Part shown: positions 43,501 to 55,446 of the stretch, piece by piece
Position numbering within the stretch: the first letter of the stretch is position 1
How the letters are laid out: the number at the start of each line of letters is the position of its first letter
NCBI GenBank assembly: GCA_029204225.1
Contig: CM055113.1
Span: 4,231,194 to 4,295,193, forward strand
Source of the DNA: Diphasiastrum complanatum
Lineage: Eukaryota > Streptophyta > Lycopodiopsida > Lycopodiales > Lycopodiaceae
DNA: 64,000 nt
Reading direction: 5' to 3'
The notes under the pieces: model-generated
What the model was told of the DNA's origin: nothing
What the model saw: the letters and a program-made list of their open reading frames with translations, nothing else
Databases searched by the model: none
Translations under genes and position numbers: made by a program

Positions 43501-44488
43501 AAGGAGGAAGAGCATGCATAACTTCCAGCTTTCTAAGAATAGACCTTAAACTAATTCTATTAAGATTGGATGGAGTAAAACTTGTGATGAGTAGATCTTT
43601 ACTAGAGGCAGAAATTTTAGATTTTAAATTAAATTTGGATTTTAAAAAGCAGCTTAAGAGAATTTTAAGTTGATAGAGAGCATAGAGCAACCAAAAGTAG
43701 GTTCTTAGGATTGTATCTATTAAACATGTTAACATTCTCAAAGACATAACATGATCCGAAGAAAGCAATCTCCTTACGTAATCTCTATAAACAAACATTC
43801 TTCAAACGACATTACTAGAGGGATAAATGTTACGAGGATCAAAAATAGGATGAGGGGAAGGCATGATCATAGCTTGTGGAATCTAGCAATCTGGGAAGGG
43901 GGAAGGGGGGGGGGGGGTGAGGTTTTCAAGCATTTGAAGCATTATGAATGCATGGTGTAAAGGCTTCAGGTTTAGGATGGGCTCTCTACAACATGGACAT
44001 TTTTTTTGTACTCTTTCATAAGTTGGACTTAGTTGCCCGTTCCAAAATAGAACGTGTTCCAAAACACGTTCCATTCCAACCCCAATTTTTTTTTTTAGAT
44101 TATGTATTTTCTTAACCTATATCATTTAACAAAACTGCTCTTTCTAGTGAACCATTGTCTCCTCCAAATGATGAGACACTAGGAGCTAAGTCTGAGCAAG
44201 GTTGTGGCCCACATACTCGGTGGGTGTATTTATCACCATCCAAGCAATAAGAGAACTCTGTCGCCATGTGCATGGCTTGAAAGTTTCATGTGTTGGGTGT
44301 GGACTAATGGGCTACTATGGAAATCTTAGAAACAGGTGCTTTAAAACATGTTTAGAAAAAGAATGTTTTTGTACATTCGAGAACGTACTGTACCATGTGA
44401 AGAGTTCTCATTGACACATGGGACTTTACAAATTACACTTTAACTATGTAGAAACTTAGAAGAGACCTAGAGAATTAATTAGCTACAA
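40554..44488. other. Unassigned long stretch
   Basis: Frames of 60-160 codons occur without recognisable motifs, the longest on the minus strand at 43313-43798 (161 aa, hydrophobic in its C-terminal third). A 12-base G run sits at 43907. A minus-strand phrase KKCPCCREPI at about 43990 looks RING-like, but neighbouring zinc ligands are missing. No complete gene is supported. Confidence 0.4.
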
Positions 44489-44707
44489 TGTAATTCCTTA
44501 ATAAGAAATAAATCACAAACTTGAACAAACTTCAAAAGCTTTTTGAAAAAGAAATAGGTAGAGGAAAGGAGAATATATAGGTGAACTAAATTATAGAAGC
44601 AAGTTATTAGCCTTAATAAGTAATAGAATAGAAATTAAAAAAAAAAATCAAAAGAGCCATGTTTAAAGAGGATAGAAAAGGAAAACATATGAAAAGGATA
44701 GAAAATT
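44489..44707 (-). repeat. Repeat D, copy 3, first part (inverted)
   Basis: Reverse complement of about 40265-40500: AACAAACTTCAAAAGCTTTT, GGAGAATATAT and GAAAAGGATAGA occur in order. The copy is interrupted at 44707 by a Copia insertion and resumes at 47115. Confidence 0.8.
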
Positions 44708-44940
44708 TGTTAGAAATCAATGATAAACTTGTTACTATATACGATGTACTTTACTGTTGACAACTATTACCAGCTATAAGTAGTTGTAGGCTAGTCTATA
44801 GTCAACTCCTAGTTTTCTCTTTATCTATCAGGGTTCATTGTACTCTACATTCAGTTACTGAATATTGATAGTGTGTTCTTCCTCTTCCTTGTGGTGATTG
44901 CTTATGGTGAATGCTTGATAGTGCTATCTGATCATTGACA
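44708..44940 (+). repeat. 5' LTR of deleted Copia element
   Basis: 233 bp, TGTTAGAAATC to ATCATTGACA, abutting the primer site. It differs from the 3' LTR (46889 on) at multiple positions, including a small indel near 44760, so the insertion is not recent. Confidence 0.9.
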
Positions 44941-44954
44941 TGGTATCAGAGCCC
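44941..44954 (+). promoter_or_regulatory. Primer-binding site
   Basis: TGGTATCAGAGCCC, matching the initiator-Met tRNA complement, directly after the LTR. Confidence 0.9.
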
Positions 44955-46049
44955 GATAGTCTTGCGTGCCTGATTAGTGGATACAACTTGTCACAGGCTC
45001 CGCAATGAAGTGAGAAAGTCCTTCACAGGAGGTGAAAGCTTGGAGAGGCAAAAAGTTGGAACAAATCCTTCTTTGGTGTATTTTGCATGTTTTGGAGCTC
45101 ATAATCATCGGTGGGGAACGAAGACACAGTCCCAGAGGCATCAGAAAGTCCAGGGTAGCATCAGACAGATTGAAAATCTGTTGAGTGGGGAGATTTTTAC
45201 AATACTTCCTAGTTTTTGTGAAAACTGCCATTTGTAAGAGAGTTTTGCCATTTGTGAGAGAGTTTTGCCAAGAAATCTCTCATTTGTTTATTTGGGGAAT
45301 TGCAAATCACACTAGACAGTGTCTAATACTGCCATTCAGAGTTATGAGGCATTTAGGAACTGAAAAACTGTGATTTCATTGAGTTTTAGCCTACTTTTGT
45401 GATTTTGTGTGAAATATGTGCAAGCAAGTAGGATAGGTATGAAAAACTTAGTATTTTTCATCATTTACAGTGAGAGTAGTGTTGGGAGGTAGGAGAGTTG
45501 GATTTGTAATTCATTACATAAAAAGTCACGGATTTTGGTGGAGATTTGAGTGAAAGACAAAACTTTCTGCAGGTTTGCTGGCTATATTCTGTTGCAAGAA
45601 CTGTGCTGGACAGGTCTGAAACGCCATACATAGCTCCGAAATGCCTGTTCGGGGCCCCGAAACGCCATTCTAGCCCCCTGAAACGTCTTGCAGGTGCCCA
45701 AAATGCTGGAAAACTCCTCGAAACACGAGTTTTTAGGGCAAAATGCTGGTTTTGAAGTCCGAAACGCGCGAGGGGGGGGTGTCCAATGGTTGCGCGGCGA
45801 AGTGGTTTAAAACACCTAGCGTCTCTGGGGGTTGGGTCTCCTTGCTAACACAGAAGGTGAGAGCGCATGATTGGATGAATGCCACATATCAAAGGAAAGG
45901 GGCAAGGTGATCTGAATTGTAGATCTTGCACAGATCTGATGGCCAGGAATTTGTTGGATCTGATTAGACAGGAGCTATGCTGGTGCACTAATATAAAAAT
46001 TTTTGAAATCAAAGACATATGCGCGACAGAGGAAATTTCCAAAACAAGG

Positions 46050-46825
46050 ATACCTGGTACATCGACAATGGAGCGTCCAAGCACATGACTTCGCGGAAGG
46101 AGTGGTTTTCGAAATTCAAGGAAATCCACAATGGGGATGAAGTTGGACAAGTTGATGGCCAATTGCTACCTGTTAAATGATTTGGAGTGGTACCAGTGAA
46201 GCTAGCCAGCGGGATGATAAACACAGGCAGCTGGTGGGCAGTTTGATCTGTTTGACACACACACGACCTGATATTTCTTATGCTGTTGTGTTGTTAGTCA
46301 ATTTATGCACGATTCTAGTCAAGCACACTGGAAGTCTGTTAAACGTATTCTCAGGTACATTCGAGGGACATTGAATTTTGGTTTGAGGTATGATCAGCCT
46401 GAAGCGCCAATGTTGGTAGGTTACACGGATGCCGATTGGGCATGTAATATTGATGATAGAAGATCTCCCAGTGGTCATACATTCAGCTATTGTATAGTTG
46501 CAGTTTTATGGAGCAGCAAAAAACAACCTACAATAGTCTTATCTTCGACAGAAGCTGAATATTGTGCACTCAGCAATGCTACATAGGAAGCGGTATGGTT
46601 ACGAAGATTGCTTGTTGATTTAGGTCAACCCCAAGTGGATGCGACTACTATCTCTTGCGACAACCAAAGCTGCATTCACCTTGCCAGAAATCCAGTTCTA
46701 CATGCCCGAACTAAGCACATCGAAATACATTACGAGAGAAAATTTTTGATGGAGTCATTGATCTTGTTTTCTGTAAATCTGAAGATCAAGTGGCAAATTT
46801 TTTTACTAAGTCATTAGACAGATGT
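46050..46825 (+). pseudogene. Copia protease scrap fused to RNase H
   Basis: WYIDNGASKHMTSRKEWFSK marks the protease site (Asn for the usual Ser in DSGA) at about 46052. After about 46160 the sequence jumps to RQLVGSLICLTHTRPDISYA, then HWKSVKRILRYIRGTLNFGL, TDADWACNIDDRRSPSGHTF and VLSSTEAEYCALSNAT, which is the RT end and RNase H. Integrase and the RT catalytic core are deleted. A stop follows LSNAT, and a frameshift near 46740 breaks the C-terminus (HARTKHIEIHYE). Confidence 0.9.
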
Positions 46826-46888
46826 AAATTTGAAAAGTTTCGTACTCTATTAGGAATAGAAGAATGTAATTTCGTCATTGAGGGAGAG

Positions 46889-47033
46889 TGTTAGAAATCA
46901 ATGATAAACTTGTTACTGTTTACGATGTACTTTACTGTTACCAGTTGTAAGTAGCTGTAGGCTAGTCTATAGTCAACTCATAGTTTTCTCTCTATCTACC
47001 AAGGTTCATTGTACTCTACATTTAGTTAGTGAA
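46889..47033 (+). repeat. Truncated 3' LTR
   Basis: Starts TGTTAGAAATC after GAGGGAGAG and matches the 5' LTR as far as CATTTAGTTAGTGAA, equivalent to about two-thirds of the LTR. The terminal third, including the CA end, is absent. Confidence 0.9.
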
Positions 47034-47114
47034 CTCAATGGTTGAGCACCCCACCGGAATGGGGGAGGTCCTAGGTTCAATCCCTAGCCCAACCACACAC
47101 ACCAACAAGTGTAA
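47034..47114 (+). ncRNA. tRNA-like / SINE-head sequence
   Basis: Contains a box A-like TCAATGGTTGAGCACC and a box B GGTTCAATCCC (47074-47084) about 30 bases apart. These are the internal RNA polymerase III promoter elements of tRNAs and plant SINEs. No closed acceptor stem or complete cloverleaf can be drawn, so a functional tRNA is unlikely. It occupies the position where the 3' LTR should end. Confidence 0.55.
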
Positions 47115-47400
47115 AAATTGATGATAAAAAATCCCCTCAAAACAACGAACACTTCACTTTCATGACATTGAGTATGATGTGTTAGCTTTGTTTAGTGCAA
47201 TATTAGGTCATATGAGCATCCCCCCAAGATATGCCAATAATAATATACAACTGCCCACCATTTGCACATTAAAAAAGAATGCACATGTGCACTAAAGAGA
47301 CATAAAAATGTCTATTTGCGAAATTGGACTATATGAAAATTCAAAATTTTGATTTAAGAAGTCAATGATGTCTTAAGTTAAAGCTTAGTAAAAATATACA
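47115..47400 (-). repeat. Repeat D, copy 3, second part (inverted)
   Basis: Reverse complement of about 40001-40275: CATGACATTGAGTA, ATATGCCAATAATAA, ACAACTGCCCA and the AAGTCAATGATGTC end align in order, with more divergence than copies 1 and 2 show to one another. Confidence 0.75.
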
Positions 47401-50400
47401 TGCAATGTAAAAAGTTAAAGGATCTATATCAGAACAATAATATAGAATTCAGAAATCAAAAATTGTGAACTAACCAGCACTACTTATATCTCAACATTAA
47501 CCAGGCATAAGTTGCTCTTTGGGTTTCAAAAGAATCTGGATTGTCTTAGGTAGATTCAGTGTTGACTAAGGAGCAAATGACAAAGAAGAAGGAAAATTCT
47601 GAACTCGACACATTAACATTATGTTTCAGCATCGTTGAAGGAACGTGAGAACTTGGTCTTGAGGTAATATTGAAATGAGCAGTAAGTACTCAGCACACTA
47701 CATAAAGAACCCTTTGACTAAATCTAAAAAAAGAAACCACGGATGTCTACCAGAAAGATCTTTCCATTTGGACCTTCAAATATAGCATTTCAAATCTTTG
47801 AATGGCTGGACCTAAATATTGAGGAGATTATGGAGGACAAAGAATGTAGGGCGCTGCTTCCATACAAGACTCTCCTTTGGCTAGAGAACAAAATTGTAGG
47901 CGTTCCTAAAATCTGTTGCATGTTGCTAACAAATTGTGCATAATTCTTAACCTGAAAAATGCATCTAACATGGCCCTTATCATTGTGACGAAAACAGGCC
48001 ATACCAACACCATTTGAAAGCACTCTGGACCATGGATACTCGTTCCCTACATTCTGTTCCATGTCCGAATTGGAACAAGTTCAATAGATACAAAACCAAA
48101 AATAATTTCAGCACTTTTTATTTTTTTTAAAAGAAAGATTATATTCAAGAAACACATTCAGATCATAACAGGCCATGAATTTAATATAGAATGCCTACGG
48201 AATGTAGTTAATGGAGAACAGCATAAGTTTGTTACTGACAATGTGTTTTTATTGACCACATTAGGTTTACCCTAAGCATTGAGTTAAAAATACACGTCAA
48301 GCATGCCATTGCCATTGCAAAATAGCTTATCAATAATTCCATTTTTTGGCAAACTACCGCATATCTTTCAATGTTACTGATTCTCACAGTAACAAACAAT
48401 ACTCTGGTGCTTTAACTGGCAGCTGCTGCCATTTCAGGTGAGGGATATTCCTACAAATTAAGATTTTATGTTCTGCAAATTGAGATTCAGTTCTACACTA
48501 ACTCAACAAAACAGCTGATGTGTTTGCACGTGTCACAAAAACATTTGCAGTACAAATTCTGATATTATATTATGAAAACCTAAATTTATCTTCTGCTCAA
48601 AATGTGTGCTTGAGATTTACCATCATAGGAGCTTGGTACTCGCAAGCAAGCAGCTTGTGCTTGCCTGCATCTGAACATCGATCTTGTTGCTCATTTTCCT
48701 CTGACAGAGCTTTCTCATTCTTTTTTCCTTACCAGAAACAATTGACAAATGTTTACAAGGGAAAACCCTAACTTAGCATAGAGGCAACCAAGCATTCATC
48801 CATCACGTAAGAAGCATTCATCTTGATGGTATAGCATCAACCCTTGTGCTTAGCCCATCCTCTCAATGGTTCATGTTACGTCCATGTCCAGTATATTTGA
48901 AGGGACAGCAAGCTTTGATGTTCTGTCTTCACAGTACCATCAGCTCCAACTACAAAATCTCTCTCAACTGCTCAAGCCAGAAGTGGGGGATACTCTTTTG
49001 CGTAGCTGCTATATGAAGTTGATGGTTCGGGCCGAGAACATGTTCATAACTTGCATTAAGTTCTTCTGTGGAGATTCTATCATGCTTGTAGAGGGCCATT
49101 GAGCAGATTTCCAGACCCGATGAAACATAGTAAAGCAGTGAACAACAAATTTTCAGTAACACAAGACTTTGAGGAGTTTAGAGAGAAAGCTGCATGGAAA
49201 GAACAGAGAATAGAGGATATCGTGCATTCTTCCAGACATAGCTATGTGAGCAAAATTTTGAAGAGGGGGAAGGGGCATTCTCCATAAAGGCAGTTGTGCA
49301 AAAAATGCAGAAGTCTTGCATAGCTGCAAATGCTGCTATTCAGCAGCCTGCAATTCCCTTGCTGTCAAACAAGGGTGACACAAATAAACCTCACATCAAC
49401 AATCTTCTCTCAAAGAGTATTTTCCATGTTCACAACATGTAGAAAAAGCAAGGTTTTGCTACATTCAGGCAAGCAAATCATCTTTGCACAAACGAGTACA
49501 AACTCTCTTTCTGTCGACCTTCGGTGACCAAAAGACATTAGCAAATCCCCCCCCCCCTCTCTCTCTCTCTCTTGCCCCATCACTGTAGCACTCCATCCGC
49601 TCCCTTGTAGCCCCCCCTGCATGAGCCTTGGAGGCACACGCTATTTTGGCCCCCACATTGCCTCAGCCACTACATTTCTGTCCTTAGGTCTCCCCTTAAC
49701 ATTTTTTTTTCTCGCTCTAGCCAAGGTGAATGGGTGGCTGAGGCATTGTCAAGCCCAAAATCCTGACGTGCCTCCAAGATGCGGGGAGCCTCAATTTCTA
49801 GTAGGGCCCTCCAATGGGGCTTGGAGGCAGGGCACTGAGGTTATTTTGCAATTTAGCTTAGCTGCAACAGCGGGGGGCTATTGTGATGCTTTGCTAAAAT
49901 ACGAGGTGTCACTCCTAGGTGAGTTTGAGGATGAAAGTAAGTTTTATTGATGTTTTATTTCTTCTGAAATACAATCTTTGTTTTTCATATTTTTTAACAA
50001 TTTGAAATGCCATGCACAACGGCAGCTTATCTTCCTTTTCCTCGTCTTCGCAATAATAGCAATGAAACTACAAGCATGTGAGTGACAAATAGTTTCCATC
50101 AGCCATCATTTTGCTGCGCACTAATTGAAATTGCCTGAAAGGCAGGGATGCATAGCAATAGCAACCATGAAAAAATTTGACATGCTTGTGTGATCTCTTT
50201 TCTTTGAAATTTTTCTATCAAAAGATAGTTTTGACTCTTAAGCATTTGTCCTTCTTTTGTGCTATTGTGTGAACTAGTTTTGTAGAAGCTAATTATTACT
50301 ATTATCTATATTTTCTTACAACAACTTGGAAATGGGAAGTTCTGTGGAGCTCTGGTCGCATTATCTCTTTCACCTGCATTTGCAACAAACGCATGTGGTC

Positions 50401-51783
50401 CTTATCATGACATGCATCCCCTCAACTTGTAACAGCTTGCCATCTTGATTCAGGAAAGCAAAAGGCGATGTAGCCACATAGAGCTGTAACCATTTACATG
50501 GTGAAAGTTATCATTATCTTTTACACGTTCTGTGAATCTTTACCCAGCATTGTGAAGCTTCACAATTCTTTCATTCCAAGCTTGTCGTAGTGGTGCAGAG
50601 GCATTAGGCAGGTTGCGTAGTTGAATACAAGAGATTGTCGATGCATAAAGAGGCTGTGAATGCATACACTATGTTGGCAGGCAATAGTGTTCTGATTGAT
50701 TTTCACATGTGTCTTCATCCCGATTTCATATTTTGCTAGGTTGAGCATATCCTAATTTGTCCTAGACTCCTAAACATCATAGAACTGAATGGCTGTGGAG
50801 ACTGAGAGCTAAACTCTGTTACTAGATCTCTTTGTCGTATTCATTTCACTGTGGCGATCTACCCCCACCCCCCCATGACCTCAAGTCAGATCAAATTATT
50901 TCAACATCAAAGGGAAAGCTAGTTGAATGAATATTAGGTGCGTACATCCATTATCAAGACAATATGCATAATGTCGTTCTGAATCATGTTAGGCCAAGCT
51001 AGAATGGGTCTTGTATGAAACATCAAGACTCTAATCGACCTGCTTTTTTCCGTTGATAAAGAAGCTTTTTCTTCCCTCATTACTCATATGTCAGAGGATG
51101 CAAATGTCAGAAACAGAGTAGGATAGTGAAGTCCTCCAATTGTTGACAGGCCCACAGTTAATTGATGTAACAACAACGATCCCCTACGTAAGAACGACAT
51201 TGGCACTCATCTTTGACAACCACTTCAGCCAAGCAAATCGGAGATAATCAAAGTTGAACACAGTGGATTCAGGTTTCGTAGGCTATTTACAAGGGTATCC
51301 TTCAGCCAAAATTGAGTCCAGAACCACCAAAGCTAGGGAAAGAGCAAGGGAGAACTTCAGTGAAAGTAGAGCTGATGCTACCAAAAGCGATCCAATGAAA
51401 GGTCGTACAGAAGCGATTCTTGACACATCTTCGTTGTGTCTATCCCGCTTCCAATCCCGAGGGCCATCTCAACCACCCCGTGCTTCCCAGCCGATGAGGG
51501 TTTTCCAGGCCCCAGAGGCACGGCTGCAGGGAGGTGTAATTGCAGTCCTAGTCCTATCGGTCATGAGGTCTAGACTCTTCGTCCTCTAGATCGTCCACCC
51601 CTCTATGTAGAAGTCCATAGCGGGGACGTCACTACTGTCTTCGTCCCTCTCTGTTTCTGGTGGATCCAGTTTTGGAGGTCTGTTGGTACTACCAGCTAGT
51701 CCAAGTGACTGCATTGGCGATCCGAATGGTATGAAAGGTTGGGTGGGTCTTGTGTAGTCGGTGTAAACGGCATAAGTTAGATG
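47401..51783. other. Unassigned long stretch
   Basis: No transposon or gene family recognised. Frames such as 47743-47943 (66 aa), 48866-49102 (78 aa) and 49621-49950 (109 aa) lack motifs. A C-run followed by (CT)n lies at 49547-49572. A 111-codon frame at 51254-51589 overlaps antisense the tail of the candidate gene at 51784-53597. Confidence 0.4.
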
Positions 51784-53597
51784 CTAGAGCCCATCGATAA
51801 TGAGCTCATAGGTTTCGAAATAACTATAATTCCCACAATGTTGTATTCTAAATATAGTATCTCCTGCCTGTAAGTGAGGGTGGAGTGCCGGGGTATAGAA
51901 ATAATAGTGTGTGGCTCCTTCCCGGATCAATTGACAGACATCCCCTAATGTAGGGTGGAACTGATTTTCATCCATTATGTTCAACAATCCAACCCCTCAT
52001 GAGGAAGGGAGTTGTTCGGCGCATCCCCCATCCTAGGTCTCTAGAGGCACCTACTATCGTCAAGATGGGATCATATCTATAACTCAGGGTACGATTCCGG
52101 GTAGTATTGCTTATGTCAACGTCTTTGGTACTTCACAATGGTCGAGATTCAAGGCTAGAGGTCACACGAGTGTAAGTACTTACAAATGTCATAGGGAGTT
52201 TCGTAGGGGTACTCAATTAGCAATCTTGAGTCATCGTCTGTTGCTATTTATTTACTTGGAATGCGTCACAAGAATGTTCAACCAATCACGGTGAAATAAG
52301 CAGACAGTCATGAAATGATTATGCTATAATATCATAATTACTTCTGTGCAGTGTGAGGGTGCCAATTATACACGCCACCTTTGTTTGATAGGCGGTGGTA
52401 CTTTGCCAAGCGTCAGGCCTAGGTATTTCGCTAGGCAGTTCCAACATTGGAAGTGACTATGTTGACCCCTAACCGAGGTGGTGTATTTCAACCATGTACG
52501 GTGATGGCCCGCTCTTGTGTTTCAAAGAGGTCAAGCTTACAACTCAATATTCCATTGGCACAAATATAATGGTTAACGACTCTTGAAAACTAAGTATGAC
52601 GTACGAAGAGATCCTAGTCTTCAAAGCGATAAAAACATGACGTGCTAAAAAATGCAAGCATCCTCATATATTTCTCGCCTAGCATACCACATAACTTTAC
52701 TTAAGTTTAAATCAAATCATGCTTGACAACACCGATGTAATGCGTCATGTGATTCTATGGTCATAGGTAGAAACATACACATTTTAAGGTTAGCAAATGC
52801 ATTGACAATAGCTTGTAAAAACCACTTCAAGAAGTAAGTATTATACCTGAGGCGTTTGAGAGAGGGAGCGGTTTCCTTTTGAGAGCCGCCAAGTCATGAG
52901 ATCTAATGCAAATCGATGTACCATACTGTCATCTTGGGAGTCCTTCAACATATGCCACTCCGGGATTTTGTAGAAATTTCCGCAACTACGCAGCCAGCAG
53001 GGAATGCGCCACAAAGTAGGAGGTAGCAGAGAAGGCGCTGGTTCATACTGCAGGGGCTCGCAATAACCATCTACTACTTCACATCTGCAGGTATTCGTCT
53101 CTCCATCTCCATTTCTGATCAATCTACTAGCAGGGAATGTGCCATAGGGCAGGCAGGCAACAGAGAATGCGTCAGGTTGCTGTCAACGACTGATCTGGCG
53201 TTCATCATCTCACTTGATGATGTCAATGATCAGCTACAACGGAGGCATAGTCCATTGGTCAACTCCTTCAGAGCTTGGCAATGAGCCCACAGGCAGAATT
53301 TGACATGTACAGAGATTAGAGTGGAGGTGATGTCTGCGCTAGTGTAGAGAAGTAGGTGGCAGGTGATTCTTTTCTCTGGAATGTAGCAATGCAAGTCCGC
53401 TTACTTCTGGAATGAGACTCACCACAGACAGAAATAAGGTCAGGATCTAATAGTAACTGCCAACCTCGTGGTTCTGGGATGCGATCCACCGTAATCAAAC
53501 GTGGACACTGTTGCCAATTCCTTGCTCTAGAACGGGCCACTGTCGCTACTGCATGCAAAGTATGGTTACCTCGCTCAACATCATAGTCAGAGGCCAT
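51784..53597 (-). CDS. Candidate spliced gene of unknown function
   Basis: Three minus-strand open segments could be exons. The first is 53597-53423, from an ATG to a GTGAGT donor, with PRLITVDRIPEPRGWQLLLD. The second is about 53125-52845, ending at a CAG/GTATAA-like donor, with CEPLQYEPAPSLLPP and PEWHMLKDSQDDSM. The third is about 51987-51784, with DVCQLIREGATHYYFYTPAL and DTIFRIQHCGNYSYFETYEL. The sequences are protein-like and more GC-rich than the surroundings. Phase compatibility was not proven, the ends are uncertain and I recognise no domain. A decayed retroelement gag remains an alternative. Confidence 0.25.
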
Positions 53598-54838
53598 AGA
53601 GATCTGGATCACCAATGTAATTTGGGGCCATAGCCACTTCTCCTACACCTTGAGCTTCTACTCATATATTATAAATAAGAATGGCAGGTTTGTAAGGAGA
53701 CGATCCTCCTTCTCAGGTCTGAATGGACTGTGTCTACTATTTGTGTATTCAACACATTCCCACACCCTCTCTCTCTTCACATAGCTCACTCTCTCGCCTT
53801 AAAACATCCGATCAACAGGGAGCTGTCTGAACTCTTAACTAATACAACCAAAGAAATATTCATTCATGCTCTCACGTCCACCCTCATGCAAAAATAATGC
53901 TTTCTCCCATCATCTCATTCATTCATCCTTTCACGTGAATGCAAAAAGAGGCCTCTTCTTTTATACGCATCTCTCACACATTCCCCTTCAAAATGCCATC
54001 CATACCTTCATTCTTCAACCCTTTCTCCAAAAGTGTCCTACACTTTCTTGTACATGGCTCTTAGTTGTGATTTGACCACAATTGGTACCCTTCCCTTTTT
54101 GAAAAAGATGGATTGGGGTAATGGGTACGGGGTACCACTTGTGTGAGCCACTTTCATCTTTTGCACTTGTCGGTGGTGTAAATGGTAAGTACGTCCCTTG
54201 ATACTTTTCTTAATTGGGTAGTCCTCATTGCTACTTGTGGTCAATTCCTATCACTTTTAGGTAGGGTATTTTTGATAAGCACTTTTGGCCTCCAATTGCA
54301 TTTCTCATTTGCGTGTCCATGGCCCATGGCTTAAGATGTCGAGGTGATTTGTTTGTCAGTGTGCCGCTTCGACTTGCATCGGGACTTGTCTATAGTTTTG
54401 TCACAGTTTCCTTGACCCTGTTCCATAATTTCCGATCATTTGTTGCGAGTTGATTTTTCTCTTTGCCGGTTTTTTTCGTGTGTCGTTATTGGCGAGCACT
54501 CATGACTTGGGGTTTCTTCAAGGCAACCGGTCCCCTGAAAAACACAATAGGCAATTTTTCTATTAATAAAAAGTAATGGAGTACATTGGAAAATTCGCTC
54601 GGCCATGCCGGCTAGTATAATCAGGCTAATTCTAAGGCCGTAAACTATTCTATGGGCCATTTCTAAGGTCTCAAAATTTGCTCTAGCCACATTCTGGACG
54701 GGCTGAGACCCCTATCTATAGGCAACTGTGTGCAGATTTTACCATTAATAGCCGGGTTTTACATGCCGATTTTTGTACAAAGGTGTGAAAATCGCTTTAA
54801 AAATAGCCCGATTTTTCGTGCAAAATATCGGCTAACAT
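53598..54838. other. Unassigned; right part possibly LTR
   Basis: No gene recognised. A CT-rich patch lies near 53766. The last few hundred bases, with repeated CGATTTTT and AATAGCC(G/C)GG phrases, end at a Gypsy-type primer site and may be a plus-strand LTR whose left edge is unknown. Confidence 0.35.
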
Positions 54839-54856
54839 TGGCGACTTCACTAGGGA
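54839..54856 (+). promoter_or_regulatory. Gypsy-type primer-binding site
   Basis: TGGCGACTTCACTAGGGA resembles the TGGCGACTC(C/T)(A/G)CTGGGGA primer site common in plant Gypsy elements. It is on the plus strand, opposite to the Gypsy coding relic to the right, so it belongs to a different, truncated element. Confidence 0.5.
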
Positions 54857-55446
54857 GTGTGATCCAAACACGAACGAACTCAGAATGCTCTTGGTGGTGA
54901 ATTAAGTATAGTGGGCTCAGCACCCTTGCTGGGTGATGCTAACCACCAAGATCTTGTATGGTGTCTTTAATCGCTCTCTTCCCAAAGGCCATTGGTTGAG
55001 CCCTTAGAATCCATCAAATACTCCCACCCATCATATTCAAGGCATGCCCGTCTCAGACCCATGCATGGAGGGATATGCAAATGCATTTTTCAATGATTTA
55101 ACATGGATGCAGGTTACCAGTGCTGTGTCTAATATTGCATGAGTGCAATGTGCATGTGCGTTGCAGCTCCATTGACTACTTGTCAAAAATGTTTCACAGA
55201 GCAAAGACTAGATTTGCTCTTGTAAATACCATCGATTTAAATGAGATGTTCCTAGCTTGAATCCAAAGTGCGTAAAAAGAATCTACCAAAAGTTCTCAAT
55301 CTACAACTGACTAGAGCAATGTGAGCTTGTTTTTATTTTTTTATTTTATTTTATTTATTTTATTTTATTCTATAGTGCATTCTTATGTAGGTCAGTCCTT
55401 CGATATTTCAGCTCCCCTGTGTAAAGGGGGTCATTCTCGGCCACAT
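54857..55446. other. Unassigned leader-like sequence
   Basis: No coding homology; an ATTTT-rich low-complexity run at 55330-55370. Confidence 0.4.

Larger units (their letters stand above)
44708..47114 (+). mobile_element. Internally deleted Copia element with tRNA-like 3' end
   Basis: The 5' LTR (44708-44940) is followed by a primer site TGGTATCAGAGCCC. The internal region is only about 1.95 kb, holding a protease scrap joined to the RNase H end. A polypurine tract GAGGGAGAG precedes the 3' LTR at 46889. The 3' LTR is colinear only to about 47033; its last roughly 100 bases are replaced by a tRNA-like sequence. AAATT flanks both ends (44703-44707 and 47115-47119), and the uninterrupted repeat D confirms a duplicated target. 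Confidence 0.85.

Noticed and set aside
43313-43798. 161-aa minus-strand protein with hydrophobic C-terminus
   Set aside because: No motif, AT-rich composition and no start or splice context; kept only as a note in the unassigned region.
43883-44074. RING-type ubiquitin ligase (KKCPCCREPI phrase, minus strand)
   Set aside because: Only one Cys pair is visible; upstream Cys/His ligands are missing and the frame includes a poly-G-derived proline run.
47034-47100. Functional tRNA gene
   Set aside because: Boxes A and B are present, but an acceptor stem and a complete cloverleaf cannot be formed; a SINE-type head fits better.
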